Source: CAYMND01 sp964465065 (GTDB taxonomy: Bacteria; Acidobacteriota; Aminicenantia; UBA2199). Taken from it: a stretch of 64,000 nucleotides of DNA. Positions 42,079-51,077 of this stretch are shown here, piece by piece. The first letter of the stretch is position 1. Each line of letters begins with the position of its first letter. The position numbers and the translations under genes are program-made. The stretch covers positions 49,815 to 113,814 of the forward strand of contig CAYXHZ010000003.1 of NCBI GenBank assembly GCA_964465065.1. The letters run 5' to 3'. Below the pieces are notes generated by a model, which was not told the DNA's origin, searched no databases, and saw only the letters and a program-made list of their open reading frames with translations.

Positions 42079-43800
42079 ATGATCAGACTGTCGACGATTA
42101 TGCTGTTGATCATGCTGAGCTGCAGTTGTGCACTCAAGGAGAGCGAGACCGAAAACGGAGACGATGCGGGCGATGATACCCAGACCGGCACGAACATCGC
42201 CAGCGGCGTTGACGCCGCCGACGCCGACCTGCCCCGTCGCATGGCTTTTTCCCAGGACGGTCACCGCCTGGTCAACGGCAGCGGCGATCGGAAAGAGTAT
42301 TACCGGAGCGATTACATCGGCCGCATCGACCTGACCTTTCCCCAGTCCGACTGGTGGTCGCTGCTGACCGCCAACTATCAATCCGAGACGGAAATAGCGG
42401 CGGCCATGTCCTATGACGGCGCTCCGCTGGCCTACAATGTCGGCGTCCGCTTCAAGGGCTTCACCAGTTACAACCAGAATAGAACCGAAAAGAAATCCTT
42501 CAACATTTCGGTCGATTACGAAAACAGCGAACAGGACGTCAACGGCTACCAGAATCTCAACCTGAACTGTGCCTTCGGCGATGACAGCTTCATGCGCGAA
42601 GTCGTCTACGAGACGGTCAGCCAGCACTATATCCCGGCTCTGGCCAACAACTACGTCGAACTGTACATCAACGGTCAGTACTGGGGCATTTACGTCAACT
42701 CGCAGCAGGTGGACGGCGACCTGCTCAAGGAGTGGTTTCTGAGCAACGACGGTACGCGCTGGCGGGCCGAACCCAGCTCCGGGATGGGCGGCGGCGGCTT
42801 CGGCGGCGGCTATTCGGGTTTGAATTATCTGGGCGACAGCACTTCGAATTACGAACCCTATTACACTCTCAAGAAGGCCAACAAGGACAATCCTTGGACC
42901 GACCTGGTGACGACCTGCAGCAAACTGAACAACACCAGCACTTCCTCGTATACGGATGTGGCTACGGTTCTGGATATCGACAAGGCCTTGTGGTTTCTGG
43001 CCTGCGAGAACATCTTCACCGACGAAGACAGCTACATCTCCAAAGGCGGCACCGACTATTACATCTACTGGGAGGTGGAAACGGGACGCATCTCCCCGCT
43101 CGAATACGACGGCAACAGCTGCCTGGAAAGCCGCTACGCCAGCTGGAGCCCTTTCTACAACGCCACCAGCAGCAAATATCCTCTGCTCTACAAGCTGCTC
43201 AATATTCCGGAATACCGGCAACGCTACCTGGCCCATTACCGGACAATCCTGGCCGAACGCTTCAACCCGGACTTCATGAACGATTTGATCGACGAGACGG
43301 CGGCCCGCATCGACGATTACATCCAGGCCGACCCCAAAAAGATGATGAGCTATTCCGAATTCACCACCGCCGTCAGCACGCTGAAATCGATCGTCAGCAG
43401 CCGCTACAATTACCTGGTTTCCAACAGTGAAGTCCAGGCCAGCGGCCTGACCATCAGCGACAGTTGCTGGCTGGTCAACGGCGTGCAGTGGGCCCAGCCG
43501 GACGCCAGCCAGGCCATCCTGGTGACGACCCGCATCGGCGAGCCCAGCGCAGTCGCCTCGGTCATCCTGCATGCCGCCACCGGCATCGTCGGCAACTTTT
43601 CCAGCCACAGCATGTACGACGACGGAGCCCACGGCGACGGAGCCGCCGACGACGGTGTTTTCGGCTGCACGATTCCGGCTCAGTCGTCGGGCTACCGCGT
43701 CCGCTTCTACATCGAGGCTATCGCCTCCGACAGCGCCAAAACCAAGACTTTCGACCCCGCCGGAGCCGAACACGATTTCTATACTGTCCGGGTGAAATGA
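42079..43800 (+). CDS. CotH-type kinase, lipoprotein
   Basis: A 573-residue exported protein. The lipoprotein signal is MIRLSTIMLLIMLSCSC, then a low-complexity Asp/Gly/Thr linker, then a CotH domain (about 75-455): IGRIDLTFPQSDWWSLL, VGVRFKGFTSYN, KSFNISVDYE, YVELYINGQYWGIYVNSQQV, DEDSYISKGGTDYYIYW and the candidate metal/catalytic ISPLEYDGNS. A Gly-rich loop (GGGGFGGGYSG) sits mid-domain. The C-terminal 110 residues form a beta-sandwich with YDDGAHGDGAADDGVF. CotH of spores phosphorylates proteins; here the target is unknown. GAGG-type ribosome site; the VTC gene overlaps its stop. Confidence 0.88.
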   Translation: MIRLSTIMLLIMLSCSCALKESETENGDDAGDDTQTGTNIASGVDAADADLPRRMAFSQDGHRLVNGSGDRKEYYRSDYIGRIDLTFPQSDWWSLLTANYQSETEIAAAMSYDGAPLAYNVGVRFKGFTSYNQNRTEKKSFNISVDYENSEQDVNGYQNLNLNCAFGDDSFMREVVYETVSQHYIPALANNYVELYINGQYWGIYVNSQQVDGDLLKEWFLSNDGTRWRAEPSSGMGGGGFGGGYSGLNYLGDSTSNYEPYYTLKKANKDNPWTDLVTTCSKLNNTSTSSYTDVATVLDIDKALWFLACENIFTDEDSYISKGGTDYYIYWEVETGRISPLEYDGNSCLESRYASWSPFYNATSSKYPLLYKLLNIPEYRQRYLAHYRTILAERFNPDFMNDLIDETAARIDDYIQADPKKMMSYSEFTTAVSTLKSIVSSRYNYLVSNSEVQASGLTISDSCWLVNGVQWAQPDASQAILVTTRIGEPSAVASVILHAATGIVGNFSSHSMYDDGAHGDGAADDGVFGCTIPAQSSGYRVRFYIEAIASDSAKTKTFDPAGAEHDFYTVRVK

Positions 43801-44600
43801 TGGGCAGCGCCATGTTCCACGACAATCACGTCCCCAACAGAGATTTTCCCGTCGAGCTGCTCTCCCCCTTTGCCATCGTTCCCGGTGAAAAGGCCGACGA
43901 CCTGTCCCGGCACCGCTACGACACCAAATTCATCTTGCCGAAACGAATGATGCCCGAGCTTCTCGGCTCGCTTTCCCCGTCTTACCGACTGATCTGCTTC
44001 CACAATCAACTGATTCAAAACTATCGGACCATCTACTTCGACGACGCCGATTTCTCGCTGTACCACGATCACCAGCGCGGCAAATTGAACCGCTTCAAGA
44101 TCCGTATGCGGAATTACCCGTCATCGGCCTGCAGTTATCTGGAAATCAAGACCAAAACCAACCATCACCTGACCAAAAAGTCCCGTTTCTCCGTGAGCGA
44201 AAACCAGTTTGAACGCGGTGCCATTTCCAGTGCCGGTTACAAGCTGCTGCAGGATTTCCTCAACTCCTCCCTCAACCCGTTGGCCGTCACCATCGCCAAC
44301 CACTTCACTCGTATCGCCATGGTCTCCACGGACGGTAGGGAACGGCTGACTTTCGACATGGACCTGCGCTTCGGCGATTTTTCCGACCAGACGGTCGTCA
44401 ATCCCGGTGATTTCGTCGTCGCCGAGATCAAGCAGAGCCGACCGACCGCCAATTCAGCCTTCCGTCAGCTCATGAAAAAATTCATGATGACGCCCCGTTC
44501 GTTCAGCAAGTACTGCTTCGGCGTCTACCTCATCTACCCGCAGATCAAGCACAACCTGTTCAAGGAGAGTTATCGGTCATTGGGGGAACGGTTTCACTGA
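43797..44600 (+). CDS. VTC-domain (polyphosphate polymerase-like) protein
   Basis: A 267-residue cytoplasmic protein formed by the VTC tunnel domain. Basic pocket residues are visible in HRYDTKFILPK, RGKLNRFKIRMRNY and YLEIKTK, the metal-type acidic strands in LTFDMDLRFGDF and VVAEIKQSR, and the end segment SKYCFGVYLIYP. In yeast Vtc4 this domain polymerises ATP phosphate into polyphosphate. The start may be the ATG at 43797 or 43800; both overlap the CotH stop. The gene order DUF4956, CotH, VTC recurs in other bacteria as I recall it. Confidence 0.88.
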   Translation: MMGSAMFHDNHVPNRDFPVELLSPFAIVPGEKADDLSRHRYDTKFILPKRMMPELLGSLSPSYRLICFHNQLIQNYRTIYFDDADFSLYHDHQRGKLNRFKIRMRNYPSSACSYLEIKTKTNHHLTKKSRFSVSENQFERGAISSAGYKLLQDFLNSSLNPLAVTIANHFTRIAMVSTDGRERLTFDMDLRFGDFSDQTVVNPGDFVVAEIKQSRPTANSAFRQLMKKFMMTPRSFSKYCFGVYLIYPQIKHNLFKESYRSLGERFH

Positions 44601-44628
44601 CAGCTCAGGAACGATTCAGAATTTATTC

Positions 44629-45726
44629 TCAAGCGGACGATACTGTCCGCCTCATCAGACGGAACAGACGGCGGCGGATGCGGTTGAAATTGACCGACTC
44701 GTCGACTCGGGGATGGATGCGGTTGCTGAGCACGATCAGGCGCAGGCCCGCCTGCGGTTCCATCCAGGCCGTGCACCCGGTAAAGCCGTGATGGCCGATG
44801 GCCTTGCGGCTGAGAACGCGTCCGGCGGCGGCGCTCAGCGACGAGTTGCGTTTGAAGCCGAAAGTGCGGTGCGCCGGCGACCAGGGCGTCAGGTTCTTCC
44901 AGAACCAGGCGCACAGATCGGGCCTGTCCCCGAGCAGGCTCGTCGTCAGCGGATCGCATTGGTTGAGCAGGCGCAGCAGCTCGACGGCCGTCGAAAACAG
45001 GCCGGCGTTGCCGCCGAAACCACCCAGGAATCGGGCATTGAGATCATGGGTGAGCCCATGGGCGGTTTCACTCGGCCAATCGTAAGTCTGCAGCGGAAAG
45101 CCCTGTTTTTTGGCCAGTTTCTGTTCGAATCCGCTGCCGGTCTCGGTCGGCATGACCCGGGCCGAGCCGAGCAGGGCTATATCGCCGCCAAAAAAAGTGT
45201 CCCGCAGACCGAGCGGAGCGAAAATCCGCCGCCGGCACCAGTCCTGTGGCGTCTCCGGTTCGATCAGCCGCTGCCAGATCATGCGCAGCAGAATGTATCC
45301 GGGGCAGGAATAAACGACGGTCCGGCAGGGTTTGGCTGCAGCCAGCAGTTCGTTCGCCCGTTCAAAGAAACGATCTCCGAACAGATAGAACGGGTACCAG
45401 TCGATCAAACCGGCACAATGGGCCGCCAGGTGGTATAGACGCAGTTGCGGATGAGCTGCGGGGATAAAATCGGTGACGGCTTGGTCCGGGGCGATCAGGC
45501 CGTCCTGGCAGAGCAGAATCAGCGCCAAAGCCGTCAGCGCCGGTTTGGTCAGGGACGCCAGATCGTAAATCGGATCGAGGGATGCCTCTGACCGCGCCGC
45601 GCCGGATTCTTTCCGGACAAAGGTCTGATGCAACAGGATGTCCTGACCACGGGCGGCCAGCAGTACCAGCGATGGCGTGATTCCGGTATCGATCAGTCGG
45701 CGGCAAACGGCATTCAGCTCGTCCAC
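44629..45726 (-). CDS. Serine beta-lactamase/esterase-like hydrolase
   Basis: A 365-residue protein of the beta-lactamase (class C/esterase) family. Nucleophile motif SLTK in YDLASLTKPALTAL and second motif YSCPGYILLRM, in place of the more usual Tyr-Ser-Asn. GHHGFTGCTAWMEP fits the third motif region. No signal peptide is evident. The start is GTG at 45726 with GAGG close upstream and within 10 nt of the preceding stop; it is not certain. Last gene of the bamA-lpxA operon; a cell-wall or metabolite hydrolase role is possible, antibiotic resistance is not implied. Confidence 0.78.
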   Translation of the reverse strand: MDELNAVCRRLIDTGITPSLVLLAARGQDILLHQTFVRKESGAARSEASLDPIYDLASLTKPALTALALILLCQDGLIAPDQAVTDFIPAAHPQLRLYHLAAHCAGLIDWYPFYLFGDRFFERANELLAAAKPCRTVVYSCPGYILLRMIWQRLIEPETPQDWCRRRIFAPLGLRDTFFGGDIALLGSARVMPTETGSGFEQKLAKKQGFPLQTYDWPSETAHGLTHDLNARFLGGFGGNAGLFSTAVELLRLLNQCDPLTTSLLGDRPDLCAWFWKNLTPWSPAHRTFGFKRNSSLSAAAGRVLSRKAIGHHGFTGCTAWMEPQAGLRLIVLSNRIHPRVDESVNFNRIRRRLFRLMRRTVSSA

Positions 45727-45731
45727 TGTCC

Positions 45732-46646
45732 TCAGCGTACAGTCTGGATGGCCGCGATGATCTGCTGGGCCATGCGCAGGGCTTCGCGGGCGTCCTGCCC
45801 GCTGACGATCCGGTGCGGCTGACCCAAAACCGCCTGTCCGAAATTCCGCCACATGTTCATCAGCGGTTCCTGATCGTCAATCTCCGGAATGTCTTCGACG
45901 ATCTCGCCGTTTTTCAAAGAAAAGCTCTTGACCCGTCGTTTACCGTAATCGATCGACATGTACTGGTTTTTTTGAAATATCCGCAGCTTGCGGGTCTTGG
46001 CCTGGGATACCCGACTGGCGGTCACATTGGCTACCAGCCCGGAATTGAATTCCAGCCGGACGGTGGCGATATCGAACTTGCTGGAAATGATCGGGATCCC
46101 GGAGGCGTGGATCTGGGCCAGGCCGCTCTTGTCCCAGGAGGCGATGATGTCCAGGTCATGGATCATCAGGTCCATGATGACATCGATGTCCAGAGAGCGG
46201 TAAGAAAACGGACCCAGGCGCTGCACCTCGATGAATCGAGGGTTGTCGACCAATTTCGCGGCGTACTCGACCGCCGGATTGAAACGCTCCAGGTGTCCGA
46301 CGGCCAGGACGCAGGCGTTTTTCCGAGCCAGATCGATCAGCTCGTCCGCCTCCTGAATGGTCATGGCGATCGGCTTTTCAACCATGGTATGGCAACCGTT
46401 GGCCAAGAAAAAGCCGGCGATTTCGTGATGGTTGACGGTCGGGGCCGAAACCATCACGGCGTCGACCATACCCAGCAGGCTGCGGTAATCGCTGAAGGCG
46501 GGGCAGGAATAGTTGGCCGACAATTCTGCGTGAAGCTGCGTGTTGCAGTCGGCAAAACCGACCAGCTTCATCTCGGGCAGGCTGGAAACCACCCGTAGAT
46601 GGTTGCGACCCATCGAACCGGTTCCGACGACAGCAATGCGTAGCAT
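45732..46646 (-). CDS. Gfo/Idh/MocA oxidoreductase next to lpxA (GnnA-like candidate)
   Basis: A 304-residue NAD-dependent oxidoreductase. Rossmann motif IAVVGTGSMGRNHLRV, the family EKPIAMT segment, GHLERFNPAVEYAA and MDLMIHDLDIIASW. Genes of this family beside lpxA can encode GnnA, which oxidises UDP-GlcNAc at C3 as a step to the diamino sugar of some lipid A types; the partner aminotransferase GnnB is not seen here, so the identity is inferred from position. It follows lpxA by 13 nt. Confidence 0.82.
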   Translation of the reverse strand: MLRIAVVGTGSMGRNHLRVVSSLPEMKLVGFADCNTQLHAELSANYSCPAFSDYRSLLGMVDAVMVSAPTVNHHEIAGFFLANGCHTMVEKPIAMTIQEADELIDLARKNACVLAVGHLERFNPAVEYAAKLVDNPRFIEVQRLGPFSYRSLDIDVIMDLMIHDLDIIASWDKSGLAQIHASGIPIISSKFDIATVRLEFNSGLVANVTASRVSQAKTRKLRIFQKNQYMSIDYGKRRVKSFSLKNGEIVEDIPEIDDQEPLMNMWRNFGQAVLGQPHRIVSGQDAREALRMAQQIIAAIQTVR

Positions 46647-46659
46647 TTCGACCTCGATG

Positions 46660-47463
46660 TCAGCAGTTGTTGAAGCTCTTGAGGATCCCGCGTTTGGTTT
46701 TGGTGATGAACTCGGTGATCAAACGCGCCTCGTCCAGTCCCGGAAACATCTGGCTGATCTTTTCCACCGACTGGCTGGTGTTCAGGTCCTGATGGAAAAG
46801 GAGATCGAAAATCTCCTTGATGTTGTTGATGTAGGAGCGTTCGAAGCCGTTGCGCATCATGCCGATGGAATTGGGTCCGTACAGGCTGTAGTCGCCGCGG
46901 TTCTGAGCGATCTTGGCAAAAGGCAGCACATCCTGCAGTACGATGGTGTAGCCGCCGATGTAGCTGTTGCGGCCGATGCGGACGAACTGATGCACCGAGG
47001 AGAAGGCACCGATCACGGCGTAGTCCTCGACCTCGACATGGCCGGCCAGGGTGGCCCCGTTGATCAGGTAGACATGGCTGCCGACCTGACAGTCGTGCGC
47101 CACATGGGAATAGGCCATCAGGTAATTGTCGTCGCCGATACGGGTGTGTTTGCCGCCCTTGGTCGTACCCCGGTTGACGGTGGTGAATTCGCGGATCTTG
47201 TTGCGCCGGCCGATCTCGACGAAAGTGTCCTCGCCCATGAAGGTGGTGTCCTGCGGAGCCGTGCCCAGCGAACAGAACGGGAACAGGATCGTCTCCTCGC
47301 CCACCGAGGTGTTGCAGTCGATGGTGACGTGGTGCATCACCTTGCAGCCGTCGGCCAGGCTGACCCGGTCGCCGATCACCGAATAGGCTCCGATCTCCAC
47401 TCCGCTGCCGATCTGGGCATGCGGACTGATCACCGCGGTTGGATGGATGTTGTTTTCCTTCAT
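46660..47463 (-). CDS. lpxA: Acyl-ACP-UDP-GlcNAc O-acyltransferase
   Basis: A 267-residue left-handed beta-helix enzyme, the first committed step of lipid A synthesis. Hexapeptide repeats begin IHPTAVISPHAQIGSGVEIG; the catalytic His is in YSHVAHDCQVGSHV; the C-terminal helical part has PNSIGMMRNGFERSYINNIKEIF. Length is normal. It is coupled to fabZ by a TAATG overlap. Confidence 0.96.
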   Translation of the reverse strand: MKENNIHPTAVISPHAQIGSGVEIGAYSVIGDRVSLADGCKVMHHVTIDCNTSVGEETILFPFCSLGTAPQDTTFMGEDTFVEIGRRNKIREFTTVNRGTTKGGKHTRIGDDNYLMAYSHVAHDCQVGSHVYLINGATLAGHVEVEDYAVIGAFSSVHQFVRIGRNSYIGGYTIVLQDVLPFAKIAQNRGDYSLYGPNSIGMMRNGFERSYINNIKEIFDLLFHQDLNTSQSVEKISQMFPGLDEARLITEFITKTKRGILKSFNNC

Positions 47464-47903
47464 TATTTCGCCAGCGCGGACATCATCTCCGCTTCCGCCG
47501 CCAGTTGGCCGTCTACACTGGCCTTGCCATGCATGACCACGAAGCTGCCTCGGTCCCGGACCAGGGTCACTTCCAGGTCCATACGGTCCCCCGGCAATAC
47601 CTGCCGTTTGAAACGGGCCTTGTCGATCCCGGCGAAAAAGGCCATGCGTTGCTCTTTTGGATAACGGCGCAGGATCATGACCGCTCCAAGCTGGGCCAGG
47701 GCTTCCATGATCAAAACCCCGGGAAAGACGGCTTTCCCGGGGAAATGACCAGTGAACATCGGTTCGTTGACCGAAACGTTTTTGTAGCCCTTGATGGTCC
47801 CCTCGGCGCTGATCTCGGTCACCCGATCAACCAGAAGGAAGGGGTAGCGATGCGGAAGAATGTCACGGATGGCTTCGATATCGAGAGGTCCACTTTCAGT
47901 CAT
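47463..47903 (-). CDS. fabZ: 3-hydroxyacyl-ACP dehydratase
   Basis: A 146-residue hot-dog-fold enzyme of fatty-acid elongation. Catalytic His in ILPHRYPFLLVDRV and Glu in GHFPGKAVFPGVLIMEALAQ, plus RFKRQVLPGDRMDLEV. It competes with LpxA for hydroxyacyl-ACP, and the two genes are often joined as here. Confidence 0.97.
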   Translation of the reverse strand: MTESGPLDIEAIRDILPHRYPFLLVDRVTEISAEGTIKGYKNVSVNEPMFTGHFPGKAVFPGVLIMEALAQLGAVMILRRYPKEQRMAFFAGIDKARFKRQVLPGDRMDLEVTLVRDRGSFVVMHGKASVDGQLAAEAEMMSALAK

Positions 47904-47919
47904 CGTTCCGATTATCCAG

Positions 47920-48438
47920 TTATTTCTTGGCGGCGGATTTGGCGTTGTAGGCGGCGATCACGTCGCTGCTGATATCGATGGCCGAATCGAAGTAGGCGAC
48001 GCCGGCGTTGCCCAGGTCGAACACGAGCGCAAAGCCTTTCTGCTTGCCGATTTCCTGAATGATGGGCGTCACTTCCTCGGAGAGTCTCTGCACCATCTTG
48101 TTGCGCTTCTCGCCCAGCTCGCGCTGACTGTCTTCGACGAAACGCTTGTAGTTGGTCTCCTTGGTGGCCAGGGTGGCGGCCTTCTTCTCGCGGGTCTCGG
48201 TGTTGAGCGCGGGCGAGCTGAGTTCCTTGCGCAGATTGTTGATCTCGTTCTGGAAGGCGACGTTCTGTTTCTGCTTCTCGGCGGCCGCGGCCTCGAAATC
48301 GGCGATCATGGCTTTGCCGGTATTGCTCTGTTCCAAAACGACCATCGGGTTGACGACGGCGATCTTCTGGGCCTGGGCGCTGAGCGCGATCCCGACCGAT
48401 AAAAGCAGGGTGAGTGTCAAGGCTGTCTTCTTCATCAC
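47920..48438 (-). CDS. skp: OmpH/Skp periplasmic chaperone
   Basis: A 172-residue protein with a signal peptide (about 1-24, ending ALSAQAQ) and a long coiled coil (about 45-130) framed by IAVVNPMVVLEQSNTGKAM and ALVFDLGNAGVAYFDSAID. Skp trimers hold unfolded outer-membrane proteins. It sits between bamA and fabZ, its usual place. Confidence 0.93.
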   Translation of the reverse strand: MMKKTALTLTLLLSVGIALSAQAQKIAVVNPMVVLEQSNTGKAMIADFEAAAAEKQKQNVAFQNEINNLRKELSSPALNTETREKKAATLATKETNYKRFVEDSQRELGEKRNKMVQRLSEEVTPIIQEIGKQKGFALVFDLGNAGVAYFDSAIDISSDVIAAYNAKSAAKK

Positions 48439-48492
48439 TGAATCTCCTTAATTATAGCTAAGTTGTTATCTTGTCACATTTCGAGGGCAACA

Positions 48493-50808
48493 TCAATAGA
48501 ACGAGGGCCCGATCCCGAAGCGGAACACGAAATGGTCGGCATCAGCCACGTCCAGGCGCGGGTTGTAGGAAAAGATCAAACGGAACGGCACGCCGAGCAT
48601 GGGGATGTAGATTTTCGTCTCCAGCCCCATGGACTGGTAGAGGTCCTTGAGGTCGATCGATTTGCCCAGGTCGTAGGCATTGCCGACATCGTAGAAGAAA
48701 ATGAACGAGAATTCCTTGGTGATCGGAATCTGGTATTCGGCCTGAAACAGGATCGACTTGGTGCCGCCGTAGACATTGCCCTTGGTGTCCTTGGGACCGA
48801 TCTGGTAGATATCGAAACCGCGCACGCTGCGCTCGCCGCCCATATAGAAACGTTCGTAGGGGGGAATCCAGCCGGCGCCGAAGCTCTTGAGTCCCTCGTA
48901 TTCCAGATGGAAGCCCAGGGTGTGCTTGCGTTTCCACAGCGGGAAGAACTGCACGCCCTCCAGCTTGAACTTGTGCAAATCGACGTCGCCGCCCAAAAAG
49001 CCGCCCGAGTAGCGGTAGCTGAACAACAGTTTCGAGCCGCTGCTGGGAAAGACGGGCGAATCGACCGTGCTGTAGTAGAGAATGGGGTTGATCGAAGAAA
49101 TCGTCCGTTTCCCTTCCTGATAGTAATACGCGTAATAAGGGTTTGTATATTCGAGATCTTCATTGACATCAGCGATTTCCACCCGTTCGAAGCTGTAGAC
49201 CAGGTTGCCGCCCCAGAAACGCCAGAAGCGCCAGGAGGTGGACACGTTGAAGCCGGCGCCTTCACGGGTGTACAAACCGGGGTAGCGGTAGGAGGTCTTG
49301 AAGATGTCCAGACCGCCGGAGGCGCTGAGGTTGAAGATATAGGGCTCGGTGAAGGCCAGGCGGTAGTTCTGCGAACGGCTGCCGTACTGCACGTTGGCCG
49401 TCAGCGACTCGCCCATGCCCATGAAGTTCTTGGTCGAATAGCCCAGGGCGACGAAAAAGCCGTCGTACCCGCTGTACCCGGTGCTGAAGTTGACCATCTG
49501 CCGGTTGAGTTCCTGAACCTCGACATCCATGTCGATCACCTGGACGTTGTCGGGGTTCTGCTTGAGCTTGGGTTCCTTTTCGACATTGACCAGTCCCAGC
49601 TGCTTCATGCGCCGCACCGAGTCTTCCAGCAGCGGCATGCGCAGACGCGAGCCCTCCTGAACCAGCCATTCGCGACGGATGACATGGTCCTTGGTGAAGG
49701 TGTTGCCGATGAAGTTGATCTTGCCGACGTAGACCAGGTCGTTTTCCATGATGTTGAGCTTGAGGTCGGCCACCTGCTTGACCGGGTCCAGATTTTCCTC
49801 CGGTACGATCCGGCAGTAGACATAACCGATGGAGCTGTAAAACTTCTGGATCTCCTCCACCGCCTTGTTGCGCTTCTTGAGGTCGAAATAGCGGCCTTTC
49901 TTCATCGGAATCAAGGTCGCCAGGTATTCGGTGCGGATGATCTTGTTGCCCTCGATCTTGATGTCGGCCAGCTTGTAACGCGGGCCCATCTCGACCGGAA
50001 TGGACAGCTTCATCATTTTCCGGGACTTGCGGAACAAGGGCGTCCTCTTCACTTCGGAAATTTCGGGCTGACCGACCTTGGCCTCCAGATAGCCCTTGGA
50101 TTTGAGCCGCAGGCTGACCTCTTCCAGATCCTCGCTGATTTTTTCCCGGTTGTAGACGTCCTTGCCGGTGACCATGGATACCAGGCCGTGCTGCTTGTTG
50201 TTCTTCATGCCGCGGCGCAGAAAGCCGGCCGACACTACATCTTTGTCGAGGCCGGGGAAGTCGATCTCGCCGATTTTGGTCTTGGCCCCCTGGATGACTT
50301 CGACGACCAGTTCGACCTGGTCGCCGTTCTCGGTGACCTTGATGTCCGCCTTGCCGTCGTTGAAACCTTTGTCCTGGAGAAGTCCCAGAATCAGGCTTTC
50401 GACGCGCTTCTTCTTGACCGGGTTGTAGTAGGTGAACGGAGCCAGCGAAACGTTTTCCTCAACCAGTTTATCGGTGATATCCTTTTCTTTGATCTTGCGT
50501 CCGGTCTTGTAACTGACCTTGGCGATCAGCGGATTCTCGCTCAGGTTGACGATCACCTTGCGGCCGCCGTTGAGAGGCTCGCTTTCGATGCGGATGTCGG
50601 CGAAGAATCCGGTCTCCCACAGCGACATGAAATCGGCGCGCAGCATGTCCGGAGAATACACCCCGTTCACCTTGGATTTCATGTAAAAGAGGACGGTGTC
50701 GGTAGAAACCTTACGGTTCCCGTTCACGACAATCTGTTCGATGTTTTCGGCGGACAAACCGATGGAAAAGAGACAACAGAGCATAAGCCGGCAGATGATA
50801 CTTTTCAT
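48493..50808 (-). CDS. bamA: Outer-membrane protein assembly factor BamA
   Basis: A 771-residue protein. Signal peptide (about 1-20, ending GLSAEN), about five POTRA domains (to about 400; IEQIVVNGNRKVSTDTVLFY opens the first), then the Omp85 barrel with the lid motif YFPL-like KLEGVQFFPLW, FYMGGERSVRGFDIYQIGP and the C-terminal strand HFVFRFGIGPSFY ending in an aromatic residue. It inserts outer-membrane proteins. First gene of the operon bamA-skp-fabZ-lpxA-oxidoreductase-hydrolase. Its Shine-Dalgarno is GAGG, and a TGG-TATAAA -10 box lies upstream. Confidence 0.96.
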   Translation of the reverse strand: MKSIICRLMLCCLFSIGLSAENIEQIVVNGNRKVSTDTVLFYMKSKVNGVYSPDMLRADFMSLWETGFFADIRIESEPLNGGRKVIVNLSENPLIAKVSYKTGRKIKEKDITDKLVEENVSLAPFTYYNPVKKKRVESLILGLLQDKGFNDGKADIKVTENGDQVELVVEVIQGAKTKIGEIDFPGLDKDVVSAGFLRRGMKNNKQHGLVSMVTGKDVYNREKISEDLEEVSLRLKSKGYLEAKVGQPEISEVKRTPLFRKSRKMMKLSIPVEMGPRYKLADIKIEGNKIIRTEYLATLIPMKKGRYFDLKKRNKAVEEIQKFYSSIGYVYCRIVPEENLDPVKQVADLKLNIMENDLVYVGKINFIGNTFTKDHVIRREWLVQEGSRLRMPLLEDSVRRMKQLGLVNVEKEPKLKQNPDNVQVIDMDVEVQELNRQMVNFSTGYSGYDGFFVALGYSTKNFMGMGESLTANVQYGSRSQNYRLAFTEPYIFNLSASGGLDIFKTSYRYPGLYTREGAGFNVSTSWRFWRFWGGNLVYSFERVEIADVNEDLEYTNPYYAYYYQEGKRTISSINPILYYSTVDSPVFPSSGSKLLFSYRYSGGFLGGDVDLHKFKLEGVQFFPLWKRKHTLGFHLEYEGLKSFGAGWIPPYERFYMGGERSVRGFDIYQIGPKDTKGNVYGGTKSILFQAEYQIPITKEFSFIFFYDVGNAYDLGKSIDLKDLYQSMGLETKIYIPMLGVPFRLIFSYNPRLDVADADHFVFRFGIGPSFY

Positions 50809-50833
50809 AATTTGAGCCTCTTTTTAAAGTGTT

Positions 50834-50839
50834 TTTATA
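50834..50839 (-). promoter_or_regulatory. -10 box of the bamA operon
   Basis: TATAAA preceded by TGG (extended -10) on the minus strand, about 25 nt upstream of the bamA start, which has GAGG. Confidence 0.45.
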
Positions 50840-50959
50840 CCATACTTCGGAGTGAAGTGCAATTTTGCTTCCACTCGCCACCATCTTATGACGTTGAACG
50901 GGTGGATTCCGGTTTCAAAAAAGTTGGATTATGCGGCAGACAATCCCAAGCCTTGAGAG

Positions 50960-50965
50960 TATAAT
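50960..50965 (+). promoter_or_regulatory. Possible -10 box for the CsgG-like gene
   Basis: TATAAT, with CAGACA 17 nt further up as a poor -35. It would give a leader of about 105 nt ahead of AAGGAGGAACG and the start at 51078. The region also has short AT-rich stretches with other possible boxes. Confidence 0.35.
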
Positions 50966-51077
50966 AGTTTTATTATTCCGGAAGCGCTAGCGGAAACCCG
51001 ATACCGGGTATGCTATGTTTGTATGTATTAACATAATATGGTAAGGACATCATTTGTAAGAGCTTTAAGGAGGAACG

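Noticed and set aside
42058..43773. Long minus-strand frame opposite the CotH gene
   Set aside because: The CotH reading has a lipoprotein signal, known motifs and overlaps with neighbours; the antisense frame has none.
44629..45726. Antibiotic-resistance beta-lactamase
   Set aside because: The SxxK family includes many esterases and peptidases; there is no signal peptide, the second motif is YSC and the gene sits in an envelope operon.
48463..50964. Open plus-strand frame of over 800 codons opposite bamA
   Set aside because: BamA on the minus strand has signal peptide, POTRA domains and barrel; the opposite frame has antisense composition and no start signal.
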